Notes under the pieces: model-generated
Database searches by the model: none
What the model saw: the letters and a program-made list of their open reading frames with translations, nothing else
Told to the model about the DNA's origin: nothing
Assembly: GCA_029259715.1 (NCBI GenBank)
Contig: JAJDEP010000020.1
Span: 1 to 40,571, forward strand
From: Planctomycetota bacterium
Lineage (GTDB): Bacteria; Planctomycetota; B15-G4
Reading direction: 5' to 3'
Length of the DNA stretch: 40,571 nucleotides
Part shown: positions 28,699 through 35,700 of the stretch, piece after piece
Position numbering within the stretch: position 1 is the stretch's first letter
Layout: each line of letters starts with the position of its first letter
Made by a program: the position numbers and the translations under genes

Positions 28699-29174
28699 CG
28701 GTGCTCGACAACCCCATGGCCGACATCGACGAGGAGGACGACCCACCTGTCGGAATCAACACCGAAAGCCTCTCAGAGGAAGCTCTGGCGATCATCAACG
28801 GGGGGCCGTTCTACGAGACTCTCGAGGAGTTCGTGCGGGGATTCTTTTCGCCGATGTTCGCCCGGCAACAGTCGAAGATCCACTGGTGCCGCTACTGGTT
28901 CCTCCATGAGGAAGCGGTGATGAGGCTGAAAGCGATCTGGTTCGCGTTCGAAGACTGCCGGCGCAAGCCCGGGGTTGGCCAGATCGAGTGGCTTCGCCAC
29001 GTCGAGCCCCAGCTGGGAGTCCTGTTTGGCCCGGACGGCCCGTTCGGCGGATGCACGCACGAACGCCACATTCTTCCGCCTGCGCTGGCTCTCGCCGAGA
29101 CCCCGGATGGCTGGTGGGCGATGGCGGCCGAACAGCAACAAAAGATCCGCCAGGACGAAAAGCGATGGAAGTAG
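28695..29174 (+). CDS. DUF4913-family protein
   Basis: A 159-residue cytoplasmic protein from ATG 28695, coupled by ATGA to the coupling-protein gene. It has the DUF4913 signature: W-C-R-Y-W-F-L-H-E-E-A-V-M-R-L-K-A-I-W, then E-W-L-R-H-V-E-P-Q-L and G-P-D-G-P-F-G-G-C. The family is common next to conjugation genes in Actinomycetota and has no known activity; its position suggests a role in transfer, perhaps as a partner of VirD4. Confidence 0.82.
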   Translation: MTVLDNPMADIDEEDDPPVGINTESLSEEALAIINGGPFYETLEEFVRGFFSPMFARQQSKIHWCRYWFLHEEAVMRLKAIWFAFEDCRRKPGVGQIEWLRHVEPQLGVLFGPDGPFGGCTHERHILPPALALAETPDGWWAMAAEQQQKIRQDEKRWK

Positions 29175-29208
29175 TCAACCGCTCACCCCAATCCGAAGGA
29201 GCCAGCCA

Positions 29209-30207
29209 ATGAACGATGGTCAAGTACCACCCGGAGGAAGCCCGCTCGCAGAGGGGAGCGGGGATGCTGCCCAAAAGGCCATGGCGGTCGCAATGCTGAT
29301 TGGCGAGGCCCTGAAGCAGGCCAACCGGCTCCGGGAGGAGAAACTGGCCATCCAGAAGGGCCAGCAGACCAGGGAAGAGCGCCTGGCCAGCCAGAAAGCC
29401 CTGACCGACGCTTACGCCCAGCACTCGCCCAATTGGAGAGCGCTTAATCCGGACGCCGCCGACCCAGCCGCCCGTCTCTACTCAAGCCGAGACCAGGACC
29501 CGACAATTCCGATACCGGCGGTATCAGCCGGCCCGACCGTGCAGACTGCGCAGCTGTTCGCCTCGGCCGTGCCGTTCGCAGACAGCGACCGCGATGCCCG
29601 CCGAGCAGTGGAGCTCTCCGAGGCCAGGTTGACGGCGCTGCAGCCGGATCTGATGCGGGAGTACGAGCAGCTCCGCGAATCGAAGCACGACCGCCTCGAA
29701 GCCATGAGCATCGCCATCGACCATCATCAGGACCTGCGGGAACCGCAGGGTCGCAGTGTTGACGCCCCGGTTCGGGCCGACGATCCTGCCCTGGCCCTTG
29801 TCGCCACCGACGGCCTGGACGCCCTTAACGGCGACGTCGCCGTCCCACAGGCAGCGGTAGCGGTCCGCTCGACCGACGGTCTCGAACCCGATCCCACGTT
29901 TCAGGCTGCGGCGCAAGCTATCCGCACGGAGGCGCAGGAGGAGCATCAGGCCGCAGCGCTCAGCAACGGCCAGCACGACCTTCCTCAGACGTCGGCGAAT
30001 GAGATGGATGAGGGCCTAGACCATGGGGCTGAGCATCAGGAGGTGTCCGACGCCACGAACACGACGGCAGCTCACTTGAGCAACCAGGTGTCGCCGTACT
30101 CGATGGACGACCAGTTGGTGGCTTCCTCGCCCGGCAGGGCGCCGGTCCGCAGTGGCGGCCGTGGCCCAAGCCACGTCCAGCGCCCGCCACGAAGCCGGGT
30201 TCGTTAG
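29209..30207 (+). CDS. Acidic, partly coiled-coil protein of unknown function
   Basis: A 332-residue protein from ATG 29209, with AAGGAG 7 nt upstream. Residues 20-65 form a charged coiled coil (A-N-R-L-R-E-E-K-L-A-I-Q-K-G-Q-Q-T-R-E-E-R-L). The rest is Ala/Asp/Gln-rich and largely disordered. A palindrome site encodes I-P-A-V-S at residues 102-106. There is no signal or membrane segment. It belongs to the conjugation operon by position, possibly as a cytoplasmic scaffold. No family is recognised. Confidence 0.6.
   Translation: MNDGQVPPGGSPLAEGSGDAAQKAMAVAMLIGEALKQANRLREEKLAIQKGQQTREERLASQKALTDAYAQHSPNWRALNPDAADPAARLYSSRDQDPTIPIPAVSAGPTVQTAQLFASAVPFADSDRDARRAVELSEARLTALQPDLMREYEQLRESKHDRLEAMSIAIDHHQDLREPQGRSVDAPVRADDPALALVATDGLDALNGDVAVPQAAVAVRSTDGLEPDPTFQAAAQAIRTEAQEEHQAAALSNGQHDLPQTSANEMDEGLDHGAEHQEVSDATNTTAAHLSNQVSPYSMDDQLVASSPGRAPVRSGGRGPSHVQRPPRSRVR
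29511..29525. repeat. Distributed palindrome, site 9 (exact)
   Basis: GATACCGGCGGTATC, read in the I-P-A-V-S frame in the disordered part of the 332-residue protein. It lies 4392 bp after site 8 and 4393 bp before site 10. Confidence 0.92.
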
Positions 30208-30240
30208 ACCAAAAACCACACAACAAGGGAGGGCATGGCG

Positions 30241-30492
30241 ATGGGGATTTTAGGCCGAGGCAGAGGAAACGACGGACCTAGCGGGGCAATGGGCCGAAAA
30301 GGTCCCGCCCGTCGTGACGACGTCCGGGCCATCCGCGACGCGGAAAGGCAGCGAAGCATCGCCGAGGGAGACCGCCGCGCCCGTGACGAGATCAACCGGC
30401 GGGACGACGAGCGCCGGCGTGAGGAGAACGAACGCCAGCTCCAGCATGTGAGGGACCGCAACTTTGACGGCCGTATCGACGGCCGCTACTAG
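30241..30492 (+). CDS. Small highly charged protein
   Basis: An 83-residue protein from ATG 30241, with GGGAGG 8 nt upstream; ATG 30235 is too close to that site. Nearly half of the residues are Arg, Asp or Glu (R-D-D-V-R-A-I-R-D-A-E-R-Q-R, then R-R-D-D-E-R-R-R-E-E-N-E-R), forming one long charged helix. It ends with D-G-R-I-D-G-R-Y. It may be a linker or nucleic-acid-binding protein. No family is recognised. Confidence 0.55.
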   Translation: MGILGRGRGNDGPSGAMGRKGPARRDDVRAIRDAERQRSIAEGDRRARDEINRRDDERRREENERQLQHVRDRNFDGRIDGRY

Positions 30493-30521
30493 CACCATTC
30501 ATTCAACTACCAGGGAAGGAA

Positions 30522-31826
30522 GTGATCGGAGCATTGGCGGGTCAAGGCGCTGCAGACAAGGCGAACGAGCTAATTCAGGGGGTCGCAGATTGGATTCACG
30601 AAACCCCTCTGGAGCGTGCATCGAGAGCTGAAGGGGGTCCTCCCACCAGCTCGTCGCTAGCAGTTGGTGCTCCGTTGGAGGGCGGCAAGGGCCGCTTGCT
30701 TATCGTGGGTGCTGTCTTTCTCGTGCTGGCCATGCTGCCGTTCGGTGTATTCGCCATGGTCAAAAAGGATGCTCCTGCACCGACCGAGAGCGCCGAAACC
30801 ACCAAACCCGACCCAAAGCCCGAGGAGCGTCAAAAGGCCGTGCCTCTCGCCGTTCCCGTTCCGACCCCCGACGACACTGAGACCGAAAGCGGCGAAGTCG
30901 TTGAGCCGATCGACGAGGCCGCCATCAACGCAGCGATGCCGCAGCCGAAGTCGGCTGCTTCCCCGGCCGCCAAGCGGGCGAGTTCGGCCCCGGCCTCTGC
31001 GGCCAAGACGGACAGGGGGGATGCTCTGGACGCCCTAATTGCGGGCAGGAAAGCCTCAAGTGGTGCTGCGGCAGCAAAGCCGACTGTCGCAATCCCGGCT
31101 GCAGCAGGGGCTCCTCCTGCAGTTGCACCCCAGAAGGCCGAGCAGAGCGTGACGTGCACGTTCGTCTCTTACATGGTGGCCGAAAACGGACAGCTCGTTA
31201 GCCGCGAGCATCAGCAATGTAGTGACGGAACCATCACACAGGTACCAGCAGCGGTAGCACCGCGGGGCACGGCCAAGGCCCACTGCGAGGACGGCCTGGA
31301 CAACGACTCCGACGGGAAGGTCGACCGGGCGGACCCCGGCTGTGAGACGCTCTCGGACAACAGCGAGGCTGACCCACCGCCGCCCGCTCCTAAGGCGCAG
31401 TGCGAGGACGGCCTGGACAACGACGGTGACGGCACGCTGGACATGATGGACACCGGCTGTGCTTCGGCCACCGATGCAACCGAAGGGGATCCGCCCCCCC
31501 CGCCCGCAACCGACTGTGCGGATGGGCTCGACAACGACGGCGATGGGCTTGTCGACATGGACGACCCCGGCTGCGCTGCGCCGACCAGTCCGACGGAGAC
31601 GCCCTTTAACTCCGCGTGCGGCGACGGGATCGACAACGACGGCGATGGATACATCGATCTCGCAGATCGGCAATGTGCGACGCCTCAGGGCAACTCAGAA
31701 CAACCTGCGGACCCGTTCCCAGCATGCAAGGACGGAATCGACAACGACCTAGACGGGCTGGTTGATCTGGCCGATCCCGGGTGTGGCGGGAACGCCAACG
31801 CTTTGACCGAATCACCCGCCGCCTGA
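30522..31826 (+). CDS. Membrane protein with five calcium-binding-type Asp repeats
   Basis: A 434-residue protein from GTG 30522, with GGGAAGG just upstream. A single membrane segment (residues 58-80) precedes a long Ala/Pro linker. The outer part has five repeats C-x-D-G-x-D-N-D-x-D-G, each ending in Cys, at residues 254-274, 294-313, 332-351, 366-385 and 402-421. Asp/Asn loops of this type bind calcium in thrombospondin type-3 and related repeats, with a Cys pair closing each unit. It is probably exposed beyond the membrane, perhaps as an adhesin or mating-contact factor. The role is inferred. Confidence 0.68.
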   Translation: MIGALAGQGAADKANELIQGVADWIHETPLERASRAEGGPPTSSSLAVGAPLEGGKGRLLIVGAVFLVLAMLPFGVFAMVKKDAPAPTESAETTKPDPKPEERQKAVPLAVPVPTPDDTETESGEVVEPIDEAAINAAMPQPKSAASPAAKRASSAPASAAKTDRGDALDALIAGRKASSGAAAAKPTVAIPAAAGAPPAVAPQKAEQSVTCTFVSYMVAENGQLVSREHQQCSDGTITQVPAAVAPRGTAKAHCEDGLDNDSDGKVDRADPGCETLSDNSEADPPPPAPKAQCEDGLDNDGDGTLDMMDTGCASATDATEGDPPPPPATDCADGLDNDGDGLVDMDDPGCAAPTSPTETPFNSACGDGIDNDGDGYIDLADRQCATPQGNSEQPADPFPACKDGIDNDLDGLVDLADPGCGGNANALTESPAA

Positions 31827-31833
31827 GCCTTCG

Positions 31834-32274
31834 GTGGGTGGAGTGAGCGGGCACCAACTCGGCGGTTTTGAGCAGCTGGTCCTGCTCACGGTGATCGGTA
31901 GCGAAGAGGAGGCGTGGACCGAGGTCGTCCAGCGCCTGATCGAGAAGAAGCGAGGGGCGACCATCTCCAAGAGCGTCGTGCACAAGACGCTGAAGCGCCT
32001 CGTCGATAAGGGCTATCTCAGCATGCAACTGGCGGCGAAGACCGGACAGAGGGGCAGGCGCCGCCTGGTCTTCGCCGCCACGGACCGGGGCGCTGAAAGA
32101 GTGCAAGAACTCAGGGACGCACTGGACGAAGTCGACTGCGTCCACGTGGGCGGCACCATCAGCGACAAGCGTCTGGAGATGAGTAAACCAGGCTCCGGCG
32201 ATAGCACCACGTCTGCGCCGTTCCACGTCGCAATCCCGCCACGCGCTGGCGCAGCGATCGCGCAGGAGAATTAA
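31834..32274 (+). CDS. PadR-like winged-helix regulator
   Basis: A protein of about 146 residues from GTG 31834; GTG 31843 is an equal choice. The N-terminal 100 residues (G-F-E-Q-L-V-L-L-T-V-I-G, then S-K-S-V-V-H-K-T-L-K-R-L-V-D-K-G-Y-L-S and G-R-R-R-L-V-F-A-A-T-D-R-G) match the PadR winged helix: core helices, recognition helix and beta wing. The tail is low complexity. It follows the membrane-repeat gene by 7 bp and precedes the methylase-helicase genes. It may control either; its own operator was not found. Confidence 0.72.
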   Translation: MGGVSGHQLGGFEQLVLLTVIGSEEEAWTEVVQRLIEKKRGATISKSVVHKTLKRLVDKGYLSMQLAAKTGQRGRRRLVFAATDRGAERVQELRDALDEVDCVHVGGTISDKRLEMSKPGSGDSTTSAPFHVAIPPRAGAAIAQEN

Positions 32275-32282
32275 GTCCGCTA

Positions 32283-32795
32283 ATGGAAACGCCCCACACC
32301 TCTTCCCGGGGGCCAGAACCGAGTAGGAGTACGATTTGGCCGCTAGACGAAGAGTTAAAGGACCGTCCCCCCAGCTGTCGTTCGATGACCTTCTGGCGGA
32401 CGCCGACATCCAGGAGCCCATTGCTGAGAGATCGACGTCAACTGAACCAGATGGGCCGCGACGCGATGAAACACGCCCGGGAATTCTGCCCGGAGCGGTT
32501 CGCACAGCTTTCGGATCAGGACGGCTACTTCTTCGACCTCGGCGAGCAGATGAGCGAGAGGATCGGCCAGCTCGAGGAGCAGATGGCGGGGAACGCCCTG
32601 GAGGGCGAGGCCTGGATCGACAAGATCGGCCGGCTGAACATGGCCCGGGCGAGGGCGAGGGAGGCCGTCTATTCGGAGCTCTACCAGGAGTGGCCGCCGG
32701 AGGCCTCGACCGAGGACGAGGACCCGGACGAGCCGTGGTTCAACCTCCACTCGCCCCTGACGCCCGAGGAGGGCGGCCCGGAGCCGCAGGACTAA
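32283..32795 (+). CDS. Small helical protein upstream of the methylase-helicase, probably frameshifted at its start
   Basis: The C-terminal part (about 32430-32795) is clearly coding: M-G-R-D-A-M-K-H-A-R-E-F-C-P-E-R-F, F-F-D-L-G-E-Q-M, I-G-R-L-N-M-A-R-A-R. It resembles small helical proteins encoded before similar methylase-helicases in actinobacterial elements (recalled, not searched). The N-terminal part of this frame looks random. The best start, TTG 32336 with TAGGAG 6 nt before it, lies in the other frame (P-S-P-Q-L-S-F-D-D-L-L-A-D-A-D). The gene therefore probably runs 32336-32795 with a +1 shift near 32430-32450. An indel, an assembly error or programmed frameshifting could explain it. 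Confidence 0.5.
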   Translation: METPHTSSRGPEPSRSTIWPLDEELKDRPPSCRSMTFWRTPTSRSPLLRDRRQLNQMGRDAMKHAREFCPERFAQLSDQDGYFFDLGEQMSERIGQLEEQMAGNALEGEAWIDKIGRLNMARARAREAVYSELYQEWPPEASTEDEDPDEPWFNLHSPLTPEEGGPEPQD

Positions 32796-35700
32796 GCAGC
32801 TTCCGGCCCGCTGGCCAGCACGACCTCGCACCACCTGGTGCCAAGGCGAAGGCCCGGGCGAACCTTCGGGCACTCGACGTCCTGGACCAACTACGCTCCG
32901 ACGGACGGCCGGCAACACCCGACGAGCAGGCCGTCCTCGCCCGTTGGAGCGGATGGGGAGCGCTCCCCACGGTGTTCGATGAGTCGGACACCGAGTGGGC
33001 GGACATCCGGCAGCAGCTACGGGGCCGCCTGGACGAGCGGGCATGGTCAGCTGCCCGCCGTACCACCCTGAACGCCCACTACACCCCAAGCGTCCTGGTC
33101 GACCAGATATGGAAGACAACCCAGCAGCTCGGATTCGCCGGCGGCCGGGTGCTGGAGCCGGGATGCGGCAGCGGCAACTTCATTGGGCTGGCACCCGGCG
33201 GTCTCGACCTGCAGATGGTCGGTGTCGAGCTGGACCCCACCACGGCGGCCGTCGCCCAGGCTCTCTACCCGAAGGCGACCATCCGTTCCGAAGGCTTCGA
33301 GCGGACCCGGTTTCCCGACGGGTACTTCGATCTCGCTATCGGCAACGTCCCGTTCGCCAAGGTGTCGCTCGATGACCCGCACCACAACCGCAGCCGGCTA
33401 TCAATGCACAACCACTTCCTAGTGAAGTCGTTGCACCTGACACATCCCGGCGGCCTGGTCGCTTCGGTCACTTCGAGGTTCACGCTCGACGCTCAAAACC
33501 CCGCAGCCCGCCGGGAGATGGCTGAGCTGGCCGACTTTGTCGGCGCGATCCGTCTCCCGGGCCGCACCATGCAAGCGGCAGCTGGAACCCAGGCCGTGAC
33601 CGACCTGGTCATCTTCCGCCGGCGTGAGCCGGGGCGGCCGCCTGCAGGAGAGGCTTTTGACAAGGTCCTGGCGACCGCTGTCGAGGACGGAGACCTGAAG
33701 CTGAACGAATACTTCGTTCGGCACCCCGAGCGCATCCTGGGCCAACTCATGGCTCGTCACGGCCAGTACAGCGAGATGGACCTGCAGGTGAAGGCTTACC
33801 TCGACCGCCCACTCGAGGATCTGATGCGATCGGCTCTCGACGACGTAGTCGCTGAGGCACAGGCCAAGGGCCTGACCTGGACCCCGAGCGCAGGCCCCCC
33901 GGTGATACCGGCGGTATCGGATCAGCTTTCCGGCCTTGAGGATGGACGCAAGGAGGGAAGCATCTTTGTGACTCCGGCCGGCGGCTTTGCGGTCGTCAGC
34001 AGCGGGGTCCCGATTCCGTATGAAGTAACCCCTCGCAAGGATCGTGCCGAGCTCCGCACGCTGCTTGGGATCCGGGACTCCATGACGAGCCTCCTTCAGT
34101 TGGAAGCGAGCAGCGCCGATGACCAGGTGTGCGAGCCGATCCGCCAGCAGTTAAACGATCGCTACGACCGATACCTGCGCTCTTACGGGCCGCTAAACCG
34201 CTTCACACAAGTCAGAACCGGCAGGCAGGACCCCGAGACCGGGGAGGACAAGTACCGGCAGAAGCGCCCGACCATGGGCCGGTTCAAGGACGATCCAGAC
34301 TTCCGGTCGGTGATGGCCCTGGAGATCTTCGACCCGGAACAGCAGACCGCCACCAAGGCCGCCATCTTCGATTCTCGAGTAGTCGCTCCGCGGGAGCCAC
34401 GCCGCGGAGCCGAAAGCGCCCAGGATGCCCTCGCCATCTGCCTCGACGACCACGCCCGGGTTGACCTGAGGGTGATCGCCGACCTTTTGGGCACCGACGT
34501 CACCGGCGCCCGGGCCCAACTGGGCGGCCTGGTCTGGGACAACCCTGAGAACGGCGAAGTCGAGACCGCCCAGCGGTATCTGTCTGGAAACGTCCGCAGC
34601 AAGCTCGCCGAGGCCGAGGCGGCGGCCGGGGAAGACGCCCGCTGGCTCCCGAACGTCCAGGCCCTGCGAGCCGTCATGCCCCAGGACCTCGCTCCGGAGG
34701 AGATCGACGCCCGACTAGGGTCGCCTTGGATCCCCGCCGACGACGTCCGGGCTTTCGCCGGGGAGGTCCTGCAGGCCAGGTATCTCCAGGTGGAATACGC
34801 AGCCGTCACCGCCACGTGGACCGTGAAGGCCGGAATCTCCGACCGCCAATCGGTGGCGATGACCAGCGACTGGGGAACCTACCGGGCCGATGCGGCGGCG
34901 ATAATGGAGGCCTCGCTGAACCAACGGCCGGCCACCGTTTACGACAACTTCTCGGATGGAACCCGGGTCCTCAACAACGAGGAGACTGTCGCAGCTCGGG
35001 CCAAGCAGGAGGCCCTGGGCGAGCGGTTTGCCAGCTGGGTCTGGGAGAATCCCCAAAGGGCCGAGCGCCTGGCCGCCGACTACAACCGGCGCTTCAACTC
35101 GACCGTCCTGCCGGCGTATGACGGATCGCACCTGACGCTGCCCGGACTCGCCTCGACCTTCAAGCCTCACCCTCATCAGCGAGACGCAGTGTGGCGGATC
35201 CTCTCCGAACCCAACACGCTTCTCGCCCACGACGTAGGGGCCGGAAAGACAGCCGTCATGAGCATCGCCGCCGTCGAGATGCGCCGCCTCGGCCTCGTCA
35301 ACAAACCGTGCATCGTCGTTCCCAACCACATGCTCGATCAATTCTCCCGGGAGATGTCCCAGCTCTACCCGCTGGCTAAGGTCCTCGTCGCAGAAAAGGA
35401 GGACACCACAGTGGACGGCCGGAAGGGCTTCGCCGCCAAGTGCGCGACCGGCGATTGGGACGCCATCGTCATGACTCAATCGACCTTCGGCCGGCTCCCG
35501 GTAAGCCGGGAGACCCGGCGAGCGTACGTCGAAGCCGAGCTGGTCGAGCTTCGGGAGGCGATCGCCGACTCCAAGCAGGGCAACGCTTTGTCCGTGAAGC
35601 GCCTCGAGGCTCGGGTGGCTAACCGCGAGGAGCTGCTGAAGCGCTACATGGACGAAAGCCGCAAGGATGACGGAGTCACCTTCGAGATGACCGGCATCGA

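Noticed and set aside
32336..32734. N-terminal extension that would make the methylase-helicase 1820 residues long
   Set aside because: From about 32440 to 32735 this frame is Gly/Arg/Pro-rich noise while the +1 frame is clearly coding, so the extension is not part of the helicase.
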